NCBI GenBank assembly: GCA_002317295.1
Contig: DCIY01000025.1
Span: forward strand, 1-49,719
Reading direction: 5' to 3'
Length of the DNA stretch: 49,719 nucleotides
Source: Bacteroidales bacterium UBA1714
Lineage (GTDB): Bacteria; Bacteroidota; Bacteroidia; Bacteroidales; Paludibacteraceae
In this document: in pieces, positions 41,411-49,709 of the stretch
How the letters are laid out: each line of letters opens with the position of its first letter
Position numbering within the stretch: the first letter of the stretch is position 1
The notes under the pieces: model-generated
The model's input: the letters and a program-made list of their open reading frames with translations, nothing else
The model's database searches: none
What the model was told of the DNA's origin: nothing
Translations under genes and position numbers: made by a program

Positions 41411-42555
41411 CTGAGCGCTTCGCGAATGCGACGTAGCGCTTCGCGAATCGCTTCCTCGCTCATGGCAAAACCAAGGCGAACACAATCGCTGTCGCCAAAA
41501 GCGCTGCCCGTAACCACGGCCACATGGGCTTTGTCGAGCAGAAACTCGCACATCTGATCACCATTCATACCCGTGCCACTCACATCCACAAACACGTAGA
41601 AAGCGCCTTCCGGTACATGATAACGGATATGCGGTATCTCATCCAACAGACCACATATAACGGCTCTGCGATGCTCAAACTCCCGTCGCATACTTTCGAC
41701 ACAGTCCTGCGACAAAGTCAGCGCTGCTTCTGCAGCTTTTTGAGCCACCATCGTGGGACAGGTGATATCCTGGCTTTGCAGTTTCTTGCAGGCCGTCAGT
41801 ATCTCCGCATCCTTGCATCCCATCCATCCCAAACGATAACCGGTCATGGCATACGCCTTGCTCACGCCGTTGATCCAAATGATTCGGTCCAGAATCTGAG
41901 GAAATGAAGTGAGGGAAGTGTAGTTGTCAATATATCGAATGCGGTCATAGATCTCGTCCGCAATCACATAAATATTCGGATGCTTCACCAACACGTCCAC
42001 CAACGCTTGCAACTCCTCACGCGAATAGACGCTGCCCGTGGGATTGTTGGGGCTGCATAAAATAAGCAGTTTGGACTGATCGGTGATGGCAGCTTCCAAT
42101 TGGGCAGCAGTCAATTTGTATCCGGATTCAAAGGAGGTTTTGATGGTGACCGGTTGCCCTTCGGCCACTTTGACCATTTCCGAATAACTCACCCAACTGG
42201 GCGTGGGAATAATCACCTCATCACCGGGATTGACCATGGCCATGATGACATGAAACAAGGCCTGCTTGGCGCCTACACTGACAATAATATCGTTGGGACC
42301 ATACACGCGGTTGGGCACACTGTTGGCAATGGCCTGACGCAACGAAGGAATACCGAGCACGGGACCATAGTGACTGAAATTATCATCCACCGCCTGCTTG
42401 GCAGCAGCCTTGATAGCATCCGGCGTCGGAAAATCCGGTTCTCCCAATGACATACTGATGATATCTACGCCCTGAGCGCGCAGTTCCTGACTTCTGGCTG
42501 CCATAATCAAGGTCGCCGAGTCTGATAAGGCTAAAATTCGATTACTGATTTTCAT
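41407..42555 (-). CDS. Pyridoxal-phosphate aminotransferase, aspartate type (class I)
   Basis: 382 residues. Fold-type I marks: SLGEPDFPTPDAIK (about 36-49), SPNNPTGSVYSREEL (about 168-182), NGVSKAYAMTGYRLGW with the PLP lysine (about 232-247) and a C-terminal Arg in RLGFAMSEE. These belong to the AspC/AatA-like 1-gamma group that transfers amino groups between aspartate and 2-oxoglutarate, sometimes prephenate. The stop codon is formed by the CTCTAGAAC array. It follows the FemAB-like gene by 36 nt and probably shares its transcript. Confidence 0.92.
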   Translation of the reverse strand: MKISNRILALSDSATLIMAARSQELRAQGVDIISMSLGEPDFPTPDAIKAAAKQAVDDNFSHYGPVLGIPSLRQAIANSVPNRVYGPNDIIVSVGAKQALFHVIMAMVNPGDEVIIPTPSWVSYSEMVKVAEGQPVTIKTSFESGYKLTAAQLEAAITDQSKLLILCSPNNPTGSVYSREELQALVDVLVKHPNIYVIADEIYDRIRYIDNYTSLTSFPQILDRIIWINGVSKAYAMTGYRLGWMGCKDAEILTACKKLQSQDITCPTMVAQKAAEAALTLSQDCVESMRREFEHRRAVICGLLDEIPHIRYHVPEGAFYVFVDVSGTGMNGDQMCEFLLDKAHVAVVTGSAFGDSDCVRLGFAMSEEAIREALRRIREALS

Positions 42556-42591
42556 TATATTAAATTACTAATAATAAATAACTTATGCATC

Positions 42592-43599
42592 TCAATGTGA
42601 TCTCTTTATCACCCACTTTCCCAATCGATATATCCAAGGTTTGGCCACATATACCCATCGCCCCCATTCGTGCAAATCGCCTCCCATTTGCAGTTTAAAA
42701 TCCCTGACACCATACGGCACCCCAGGCTCTCCGGCTCCCATCAAATCCAGGTGCGCAATAGCATGCTGACTACACCAATCCATCATCGCATACGTCACCA
42801 TCGTCGGACCACATATATACCACTCATACGCCTGATGCTCGTTGTGCGGAATCATCACACCCCCTACTATCTCTCTTCCCTTTAGGGAGGAGCCGGAGGT
42901 AGGCTTGGAGGAGCCGGAGGTAGGCTTAGGGGAGTCGGAGGGGGCTTCCACCAACAACAACGTCACGCCACTCCGCCACGCCTGCATCAATGTCTCTCGA
43001 GACAGCAATGGCCGATGCACCTTGTGACGATACAGACGCTCCAACAACGCATACCAGGAGCAAAACTCCTCCTGCGTTTGCGCCTCGCGGTATGTCACTC
43101 CTGCCTCCAAACTCTGACGTATCTTACGCTGTTTGGGTTCACGAATGCGCTCCCACCAACAAGATGAACAATCCATCGTCACATCATAATGCGGTTGATA
43201 TTGCCAACCACAAACCTCAAAAACGGAGTGCCAACGACTGTAATCGGCAAAATTGCGGGTTTCTACATATACAGAACGCGTCCCCGCAGTGACGCCACGC
43301 AACAATGCCTCCAATTCATCATCCGTGATGTCTTCAGCCAACAAAGGCCCGGCATTGATAATCGTGCGACAAGTCCATCTGCGCAATAACCGATAACGCG
43401 ATCCCGTGACAAATCCCATCATCACCCCGCGTAACTGCCCATCCCTCACCACAGCACGACCCCATGGCCTCCAACCGGGACAAACGCGTAAAACAGCATA
43501 CGCCTGATCGCTTTGCCACCAGGATGCTACCCCAGACTGCTGCTGCAATGCTTGCCACTGCTGCACATCCATCTTGTCTATGGAAACAACCTCTATCAT
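42592..43599 (-). CDS. FemAB/GNAT-like acyltransferase with a repeat-encoded insertion
   Basis: 335 residues. The layout, VASWWQSDQAYAVL near the start, WERIREPKQRKIRQSLEAGV in the middle and HLDLMGAGEPGVPYGVRDFK near the end, resembles FemAB-like proteins with two GNAT halves that add an amino acid or acyl group to envelope precursors. The substrate is unknown. Residues about 218-238 (KPTSGSS repeated) are encoded by a 21-bp tandem repeat inserted before the strand GGVMIPHNEHQAYEWYICG. The start overlaps the DUF2851 gene by four bases. Confidence 0.75.
   Translation of the reverse strand: MIEVVSIDKMDVQQWQALQQQSGVASWWQSDQAYAVLRVCPGWRPWGRAVVRDGQLRGVMMGFVTGSRYRLLRRWTCRTIINAGPLLAEDITDDELEALLRGVTAGTRSVYVETRNFADYSRWHSVFEVCGWQYQPHYDVTMDCSSCWWERIREPKQRKIRQSLEAGVTYREAQTQEEFCSWYALLERLYRHKVHRPLLSRETLMQAWRSGVTLLLVEAPSDSPKPTSGSSKPTSGSSLKGREIVGGVMIPHNEHQAYEWYICGPTMVTYAMMDWCSQHAIAHLDLMGAGEPGVPYGVRDFKLQMGGDLHEWGRWVYVAKPWIYRLGKWVIKRSH
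42886..42947. repeat. 21-bp tandem repeat inside the FemAB-like gene
   Basis: Two identical 21-bp units (42886-42906, 42907-42927), each holding AGCC-GGAGGTA-GGCT, and a third diverged unit of 20 bp to 42947. The exact copies encode a seven-residue Lys-Pro-Thr-Ser-Gly-Ser-Ser unit. Confidence 0.88.
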
Positions 43600-44894
43600 T
43601 GGGCTTGTAAAAATATCTGATAGGCCACATCACAATTGATGCATTGACCCGATTGACAACAGGTTTGATACAGATGAATCAGCGCCTGAGTGTCGGCCGC
43701 AGAGTGCACCTGCTGACCTAACATCTGCCACTGACGAATAATCGCATTGTTCTCCGGAGACAGTTCCTCCAACAACTCCATCACCCGCTGCTTTTGACCA
43801 CTCACATACTGATAGGGCAAAATGACATTGATAATCAGGCTGTCAATACTGGTTTGACCCATGGAGGGCTGCGCCAATAATGCACGCATCTGAGACAAAT
43901 TCGTGGCTTCCAGCGCACGGGAAAATAAAAAATCAGACTGATACAACAACTGAGCCAACTGACACACCCGCACCTCAGGCGCATTCTGCGGACGAAGACG
44001 ATTGTGCTTCCACAACGAGGCATCCATCGGCGTCAAATCGTATTTGTATTTCAAAAACGCATACTCCCCTCTCAGCCTCTCCGCCTCTTCCGCCTCTAGC
44101 CACGATAGTGGCGTGCCCTTCCGCCCTTCCGCCTCTAGCCACGATAGTGGCGCGCCTCTCAGCCTCTCCGCCTCTCTGCCCTTCCGCCCTTCCAACAACC
44201 CCGCCTGCCCCAGCAACAAGGCCTGAAGCTGCAGCAGATTATCCATGTGCTTGCGCAAAATTTTCAACGGAGTGTGCATGGCCATCATCTCCATCGGAAT
44301 ACCGTTCACATGAAAACCAAAATGATGCGCCAGCGTGATGTACATCGCCTGGGCCAAATCGTTGTTAAAATAAAATAACAACTGCTCTATATTGCGCTGC
44401 TTGCAGTCTAAACGACGAATCAGCATCGTGCGCTTCCAACCCTCGGTCATCAGGGACGGCTGACGCAACAAATGGTGTGCACACGCATGCGAGGCTACGG
44501 CCGAATCCATAAACGAGGCATCATCCATCAACTGCTGCAAATAGTCCCGATCATTGGGATAACGCAATTCCAACTGAGGGATGGACTGCCCTTTCGAATT
44601 ATAAACCGGTTTGTCCGCACGTCTGACCACATGCAATAAGATCGAATCATACGCAGCATCCAAATGGTGACGATGACGATACCAGTCACTGCTGTTCAGA
44701 TGCATTTCCACATTACCGGCCAACTCCACACCTCCCAGGCGCAGGCGCACGTTCGTAAAATCAGGTCCCGAGTCCCGATTATGCGCACCCACACACAAAA
44801 CTTCCACCGACTGACCATCAGTAGTACATTGCTCATACGGCAAAAATAACCCCTTCTGCCATATGTAATGAAGCAGGATCTCAAGCATCTGCAT
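43596..44894 (-). CDS. DUF2851 family protein with a repeat-encoded insertion
   Basis: 432 residues. The N-terminal third is typical for DUF2851, a family of unknown function common in Bacteroidota: HYIWQKGLF, NRDSGPDFTNVRLRLGG and GNVEMHLNSSDWYRHRHH, with several His and Asp that could bind metal or act in catalysis. The C-terminus has helical repeats and a Cys pair (CINCDVAYQI). Residues about 234-277 are encoded by a low-complexity array with two hairpins and read as repeated PLSWLEAE and EAERLRG. The ATG at 44888 is an alternative start. First gene of its unit. Confidence 0.85.
   Translation of the reverse strand: MQMLEILLHYIWQKGLFLPYEQCTTDGQSVEVLCVGAHNRDSGPDFTNVRLRLGGVELAGNVEMHLNSSDWYRHRHHLDAAYDSILLHVVRRADKPVYNSKGQSIPQLELRYPNDRDYLQQLMDDASFMDSAVASHACAHHLLRQPSLMTEGWKRTMLIRRLDCKQRNIEQLLFYFNNDLAQAMYITLAHHFGFHVNGIPMEMMAMHTPLKILRKHMDNLLQLQALLLGQAGLLEGRKGREAERLRGAPLSWLEAEGRKGTPLSWLEAEEAERLRGEYAFLKYKYDLTPMDASLWKHNRLRPQNAPEVRVCQLAQLLYQSDFLFSRALEATNLSQMRALLAQPSMGQTSIDSLIINVILPYQYVSGQKQRVMELLEELSPENNAIIRQWQMLGQQVHSAADTQALIHLYQTCCQSGQCINCDVAYQIFLQAQ
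44065..44194. repeat. CTTCCGCC/CTCTCCGCC array with two identical hairpins inside the DUF2851 gene
   Basis: CGCCTCT/CGCCCTTC linkers surround two copies of GCCAC-GATA-GTGGC (44099-44112 and 44138-44151), each preceded by CTCTA and followed by G. The hairpin arms match those at 22870 and 22899 in their five outer pairs. The array is in frame. Confidence 0.88.
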
Positions 44895-44917
44895 CCTTAA
44901 TCACGCTATTTTCCGTG

Positions 44918-44949
44918 CAAAATTACCTTTAATTTTTGATATACACAAG
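44918..44949 (-). promoter_or_regulatory. Promoter of the DUF2851-FemAB-aminotransferase unit
   Basis: Minus-strand -7 box TAATTTTG at 44918-44925; the -33 region at 44945-44949 reads CTTGT, 19-nt spacer. Confidence 0.62.
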
Positions 44950-44964
44950 AAAATGGACGGAATA

Positions 44965-44996
44965 TTTGCATATATGACGATTTTTGTGTAACTTTG
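44965..44996 (+). promoter_or_regulatory. Promoter of the tilS-recN unit
   Basis: -33 box TTTGC at 44965-44969 and -7 box TAACTTTG at 44989-44996, 19-nt spacer, 27 bp before the tilS start. Confidence 0.75.
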
Positions 44997-45023
44997 CACG
45001 CAAATTGATTAAAATGGTTTATT

Positions 45024-45764
45024 GTGCTTCGACGCGTTAAAAAATACATCAGTGACCATTCCCTGCTCTCACCCGGCGAACGGGTGCTCGTTTGCGTGAG
45101 CGGAGGAGCCGACAGCGTGGCATTGTTGGATGTCATGCTGCGTGCAGGTTACGAATGCGTGGTGGCGCATTGTAATTTTCATCTTCGTAGCGAAGAGAGC
45201 ATGCGCGATGAGCAGTTTGTGCGCCAATTGACACAAACGTTGCCCGGCCGCTTAAAGGTGCGCAGCGAATGGCTGCAGCAGGGTGTTCCCCTGTACACCT
45301 GCGATTTTGATACATTGGCCTTCGCCCAGGAGCACGCCATGAGCGTGGAAACAGCTGCACGCGAACTGCGTTATCGCTGGTTTGACCAAGTGGCTAAGCA
45401 ATCGGGGTGCACCAAGATTGCCGTGGCACATCACCGCAACGACCAGGCGGAAACGATTCTCATGCATATCCGTCGCGGATGCGGATTGCAGGGGTTATGC
45501 GGCATGCGCCCCATGGCACCCAACCCTGTCACAGGCACCATACCCATCATCCGCCCCCTGCTGTGCACCACCCACGACTATATATGCCATTACCTGAGCG
45601 ATATCCGCCATATCGATTGGGTCGAGGACTCCACCAATGCCGACACGCGCTACAAACGCAACGCCATTCGGCAGGAACTGTCCTCCTGGTCACCAGCCGA
45701 AGTGGAACATATATGCCAACTATCGGACAGAGTCCAAGAAATACTTGTAACAACCCACTCGTGA
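45024..45764 (+). CDS. tilS: tRNA(Ile)-lysidine synthase, catalytic domain only
   Basis: 246 residues from a GTG at 45024; the ATG at 45014 is out of frame. The PP-loop SGGADSVALLD is at about 24-34. CNFHLRSEESMRDEQFV, AHHRNDQAETILMHIRRGCG and DSTNADTRYKRNAIRQEL are the usual TilS segments for ATP and tRNA binding. The enzyme puts lysidine on C34 of the AUA-reading tRNA-Ile and is normally essential. The protein ends just after the catalytic domain; homologues of 420-450 residues carry two more domains. The stop overlaps the aroE start (GTGA). Confidence 0.88.
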   Translation: MLRRVKKYISDHSLLSPGERVLVCVSGGADSVALLDVMLRAGYECVVAHCNFHLRSEESMRDEQFVRQLTQTLPGRLKVRSEWLQQGVPLYTCDFDTLAFAQEHAMSVETAARELRYRWFDQVAKQSGCTKIAVAHHRNDQAETILMHIRRGCGLQGLCGMRPMAPNPVTGTIPIIRPLLCTTHDYICHYLSDIRHIDWVEDSTNADTRYKRNAIRQELSSWSPAEVEHICQLSDRVQEILVTTHS

Positions 45765-46465
45765 GACATTACGCTATCATAGGACAAACCCTGGGACACT
45801 CGTGGTCACAGCGCTGGTGGACAGACTTTTTTGCCACCCACCACATCCACGCGGACTATGTGCCCTACGAAATAGACGATATCGCATCCTGGTATCGCCT
45901 CATTGGCGCAACCAACCAACTGCAGGGATACAGTGTGACCATTCCCTACAAGCAGCAAATCATACCCTACCTCAGCGACCTGGATCCGATAGCACGGGAA
46001 ATAGGGGCCGTCAATGTGGTCAGAGACCACACGGGATACAACACCGACTGGATTGGGTTTAGAGACAGTATCGCCCCCTATATCCTCACTCGTACGCGCG
46101 CCCTCGTATTGGGCACGGGAGGAGTGGCCAGGGCCGTGCGCTATGCCTTGCAAACCATGAACATCGACGTGACAATGGTCAGCCGCCATCATGGATTAAC
46201 CTATGACCAACTGACGACCGACATCCTTCACGACCACCCCATCCTCGTCAACTGTACCCCACTGGGGATGTGGCCCGAAGTGAATGCATGTCCCGACATC
46301 CCCTACCACGCCATCACATCGGCACACCTTTTGTTCGACTGTATATACAACCCCGAACAAACGCTCTTTTTGCAGCGCGGTGCCCAACAGGGAGCGACCA
46401 CCATCAATGGAAAACAAATGTTAATCAATCAGGCACTGGCTGCCTGGCAAATATGGAAACAATGA
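45761..46465 (+). CDS. aroE: Shikimate dehydrogenase
   Basis: 234 residues from a GTG at 45761. The substrate-binding segment reads GHSWSQRWW where HSxSP is usual, so the Pro is replaced. SVTIPYKQQI has the catalytic Lys, GAVNVV and NTDWIGF the conserved Asn and Asp, and LGTGGVARAV the NADP loop. It reduces 3-dehydroshikimate in the chorismate pathway. It is short, as in other Bacteroidota, with no large deletion seen. Coupled to tilS and to the next gene by four-base overlaps. Confidence 0.93.
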   Translation: MRHYAIIGQTLGHSWSQRWWTDFFATHHIHADYVPYEIDDIASWYRLIGATNQLQGYSVTIPYKQQIIPYLSDLDPIAREIGAVNVVRDHTGYNTDWIGFRDSIAPYILTRTRALVLGTGGVARAVRYALQTMNIDVTMVSRHHGLTYDQLTTDILHDHPILVNCTPLGMWPEVNACPDIPYHAITSAHLLFDCIYNPEQTLFLQRGAQQGATTINGKQMLINQALAAWQIWKQ

Positions 46466-47220
46466 ATACAATGAACAGAATTTTTGGATTAATCCTGCTC
46501 TCTGCAGCAGTTATGGGCGCTCAGGCGCAAATCAAAGTGGTGATGGAATATACACAAACACAGTCCCATCGGGGAGAGTTATATCAGTATTCCGAACGCT
46601 ATCTCGGCCCATGCGATGTGATTACCGAAGAAGGAACAACCTATCAACTCCAACACATATACGATGCCAATGATCAATCGGTCAAAGCCGTCAAACCCAA
46701 AGCAGCAGACAAAGAGGCTTTCACCCAAATGCCCACTCCCCTGAGCGAAGAAGCCATTCTGGCCAGCAGCCAGGCCAAGAAAGCCGAAGTGGTGGCCAAA
46801 CAGATCTACCGCATTCGCGAGGCACGAATCAATATCCTGTCCGGCGAAGTGGACCAACTGCCTCAGGATGGACGCTCCATGGAACTGGTGCTCAATGAAC
46901 TCAATCGCCAGGAACGATTGCTCCTGCGCCTGTTTGTGGGATACACCGAAGTGACCCAACACACCAAAACCCTCTTCTTATCCCCTTCCGAAACCCAACA
47001 CGAGGTACTCCTGCGCTTCTCGCAGTTTGCAGGACCCGTGGATAAAGATAACCTCAGCGGAGAACCGGTTTATCTCACGGTCAAAAACCAAACCGAACAG
47101 GTGCTCGTGTCCGAAGCAACCAAAAAAACAGAGGCCGTGTACCAACAACAAATCAAACAAACCAATTACCGACTGACCTACCTCAACCAATCCGTCTATG
47201 AAACATCTGTCATGCATTAG
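46462..47220 (+). CDS. DUF4831-like exported protein
   Basis: 252 residues from the ATG at 46462 (ATGA overlap with aroE); ATGs at 46453 and 46471 are possible. Signal peptide MNTMNRIFGLILLSAAVMGAQA, cleavage before QIKV. The middle has QIYRIREARINILSGEVDQL (about 118-137), the most typical part of DUF4831 proteins of Bacteroidota, whose function is unknown. The rest is mainly beta. The last 23 nt overlap the next gene. Confidence 0.78.
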   Translation: MNTMNRIFGLILLSAAVMGAQAQIKVVMEYTQTQSHRGELYQYSERYLGPCDVITEEGTTYQLQHIYDANDQSVKAVKPKAADKEAFTQMPTPLSEEAILASSQAKKAEVVAKQIYRIREARINILSGEVDQLPQDGRSMELVLNELNRQERLLLRLFVGYTEVTQHTKTLFLSPSETQHEVLLRFSQFAGPVDKDNLSGEPVYLTVKNQTEQVLVSEATKKTEAVYQQQIKQTNYRLTYLNQSVYETSVMH

Positions 47221-48106
47221 TCTGCTCCTCCTGCTCGCAACCTCCCTGCTCGCTCAGGAGATTCGCTGCAAAGTGGATATCAACTCCGCTCAGGTCGAAG
47301 GGTCCAGTAAGGAACTGTTCGATAACCTTCGCACGTCGGTGACCGACTATATGAATACCCTCAAATGGACCAACCTCACCTTCATGGAGACCGAACGCAT
47401 CGAATGTAATATGCTCATCGTCGTCAAAAGTGTCAGCGAAGAAGGCATGCTCAACTGCGAAATGCAACTGCAAAGCCGACGCCCCGTCTATGGCACCTCC
47501 TACGCTACACCACTGCTCAACTTCAAAGACGATCATTTTAATTTCAAATACCAGGCCTTCGACCGCATCGAATACCAACAAAACGTATTCACCACCAACC
47601 TGTCCGCCATGCTGGCCTACTACTGCTACCTGATCATCGGTTACGATATGGACTCCTACGCACGCATGGGCGGACAAGCCTGCTTCCAACAATGTGAAAA
47701 CATCGTCAATGCTGCCCAATCGGCCAGCCTCGAAGAGGTGGAAATCACCGGCTGGAAAGCGTTTGGAAGCAACCGTAACCGCTATGCACTCATCAATAAC
47801 CTCATGGATGAAGCGTTTGCCGGCTATCGCAATTTCTTTTACGAATACCACCGACTGGGACTCGACGAAATGAGCACCAACGTCGGAAACGGACGCGCCA
47901 AAATAGCGGCAGGAATGCCCGTACTCAAAGAGGCCTATCGCGCACGACCGGCCACCTATGTGGTCAATACCTTCCTCGATGCCAAAGCCGACGAACTGGT
48001 GAATATATTCCAACAGGGTTCGGCAGAAGAAAAGAAAACAGTCTACGAACTGCTCATGAACATCGATCCGACACGACAAAATACCTACGACAAAATAAAC
48101 GAATAA
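47198..48106 (+). CDS. porD: DUF4835 family exported protein (PorD-type)
   Basis: 302 residues with a clear signal peptide (KHLSCISLLLLLATSLLA, cleavage before QEIRCKVDIN). The segments VDINSAQVEGSSKELFDNL, VYGTSYATPLLNFKDDHFNF and FTTNLSAMLAYYCYLIIGYD are as expected for DUF4835. Members are annotated as PorD, linked to type IX secretion and gliding; that name is from memory and I cannot test it here. The family is often next to recN in Bacteroidota, as here. No other type IX secretion gene is in the window. Confidence 0.8.
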   Translation: MKHLSCISLLLLLATSLLAQEIRCKVDINSAQVEGSSKELFDNLRTSVTDYMNTLKWTNLTFMETERIECNMLIVVKSVSEEGMLNCEMQLQSRRPVYGTSYATPLLNFKDDHFNFKYQAFDRIEYQQNVFTTNLSAMLAYYCYLIIGYDMDSYARMGGQACFQQCENIVNAAQSASLEEVEITGWKAFGSNRNRYALINNLMDEAFAGYRNFFYEYHRLGLDEMSTNVGNGRAKIAAGMPVLKEAYRARPATYVVNTFLDAKADELVNIFQQGSAEEKKTVYELLMNIDPTRQNTYDKINE

Positions 48107-48107
48107 G

Positions 48108-49709
48108 ATGCTGAAACACTTGCACATCGAGCACTACGCGCTCATTGATCAATTGGATATCGATTTTCAATCCGGTTTTTCCGTGATTACCGGTCAAACA
48201 GGTGCCGGTAAAAGTATCATTTTAGGCGCCTTATCACTCGCTATGGGGGCACGCTCCGATGCCAAATCCATCAGCCAGGGTGCCACCAAGTGCATCATTG
48301 AGGCCGAATTTGACCAAGGCATCGTTCGACGCGAAATATACGCCAATGGCAAATCCCGCTCGTTCGTCGATGACAACATCGTCACCGCCGCGGAACTCAA
48401 AACCCTGGCCTCACAACTCATCGATATCCACTCCCAACACGAAAACCTGCTCATCGCCAATGACGATTTTCAGTTGTCCATCATCGATGCCATCGCACAA
48501 AACCAAGCTCAACGCTCGGCGTACACTTTGGCCTACGAAACCTATTGCAAGACGCTGCAAGCCCTGCATGAATTGGAACAAACTGCCTCCCGTGCACAAC
48601 AGGATGAAGACTATCTGCGCTATCAATATACCCAACTGTGCGAAGCCAACCTGACTCAGACAGACGAAATGGAACAATTGGACGAAGAACTGTATCGATT
48701 GAGCCACGCCGAGGAGATTCGCTCCAACCTGTCCATCGCCCTGGCGGCTCTGGATAACGAGGGACAAGGCGCCCTGTCACTGCTCACTACCGCCAAACAC
48801 CTCACCATGGGCGAAATACAACAACGACTGGATAGTGCGGCCATTGAAATCAAGGACCTGGTGCGGGAAATAGAACACGAAATAGACAACATCGAACTCG
48901 ATCCGCAACGATTGGCACTGGTGGAAGAGCGAATAGACCTGCTCCAAACCCTCATGCGCAAACATAATGTGCCATCCATACACGAACTCATCGCCATTCG
49001 CGACCAGGCAGCCCGGGCGTTGGAACAAACGGATCATATGGAGGAAAAAATCGCTTCCTTGCGCCAGAATCTCCAAATCATGCTCTCCGACCTGCAAACC
49101 GCCGGCAAGCACCTCACCGACAGCCGCATCGCCGTTCGTTCCTCCATCAGCCAACAACTCATCAGCGACATGAACCGACTCGGAGTCGCCCACGCCAATG
49201 TGGATATAGAGATTACCCCGCTGACCGACTACACCGCCTCAGGACATGATAACGTCCAGTTCCTGTTTGCCGCCAACCTCAACCAGAGTCTGCGACGCGT
49301 CAGCGAAGTGGCTTCCGGGGGAGAAATAAGCCGACTGATGCTCTGCATCAAAGCCCTCGTGGCATCCACCAACGGACTGCCCACCATCCTGTTTGACGAA
49401 ATAGATACCGGAGTCAGTGGCGAAATAGCGACCCAAATGGGACATATCATGCTCCAAATGGCCGCTTCACGCCAAATAATCGCCATTACCCACCTGCCCC
49501 AAATAGCAGCTCAGGGACAATGCCATTTCTGCGTATACAAACAGGACACCGACTCGCATACACAAACGAATATACGACAACTCAAACCCGAGGAACGCGT
49601 GCAGGAAATCGCCTCCATGCTCGCCGGAAACCAAGTCTCCGACGCCGTCCTCACCACCGCCCAACAATTGCTTAATCATCAATCCATCATTTCATCATTT
49701 CATCATTGA
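48108..49709 (+). CDS. recN: DNA repair protein RecN
   Basis: 533 residues. SMC-like ATPase: N-terminal Walker A TGQTGAGKSIILGAL (about 28-42), QLIDIHSQHENLLI, two long coiled-coil arms with a middle helix bundle, then the signature SGGEISRLMLCIKAL, Walker B ILFDEIDTGVSGEIA and the H-loop IAITHLPQIAAQG. It acts in double-strand-break repair. The last residues (IISSFHH) and the stop are written by an ATTTCATC repeat, so the usual C-terminal end appears trimmed by some 15-20 residues relative to the 550-residue norm. Confidence 0.95.
   Translation: MLKHLHIEHYALIDQLDIDFQSGFSVITGQTGAGKSIILGALSLAMGARSDAKSISQGATKCIIEAEFDQGIVRREIYANGKSRSFVDDNIVTAAELKTLASQLIDIHSQHENLLIANDDFQLSIIDAIAQNQAQRSAYTLAYETYCKTLQALHELEQTASRAQQDEDYLRYQYTQLCEANLTQTDEMEQLDEELYRLSHAEEIRSNLSIALAALDNEGQGALSLLTTAKHLTMGEIQQRLDSAAIEIKDLVREIEHEIDNIELDPQRLALVEERIDLLQTLMRKHNVPSIHELIAIRDQAARALEQTDHMEEKIASLRQNLQIMLSDLQTAGKHLTDSRIAVRSSISQQLISDMNRLGVAHANVDIEITPLTDYTASGHDNVQFLFAANLNQSLRRVSEVASGGEISRLMLCIKALVASTNGLPTILFDEIDTGVSGEIATQMGHIMLQMAASRQIIAITHLPQIAAQGQCHFCVYKQDTDSHTQTNIRQLKPEERVQEIASMLAGNQVSDAVLTTAQQLLNHQSIISSFHH

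Noticed and set aside
41333..41551. Minus-strand open frame encoding a Leu-Glu-Val repeat, and its plus-strand partner
   Set aside because: It results from a 9-nt repeat that has no stop in these frames; part of it overlaps the aminotransferase gene. No start region or conserved sequence.
45407..45760. Long upstream extension of aroE inside tilS
   Set aside because: Composition is His/Pro/Arg-rich and not protein-like; the GTG at 45761 gives a normal AroE N-terminus.
47210..48127. 305-codon open frame antisense to the PorD-type gene
   Set aside because: Shadow frame: the sense strand has a signal peptide and family-typical segments, and the antisense has no start region.
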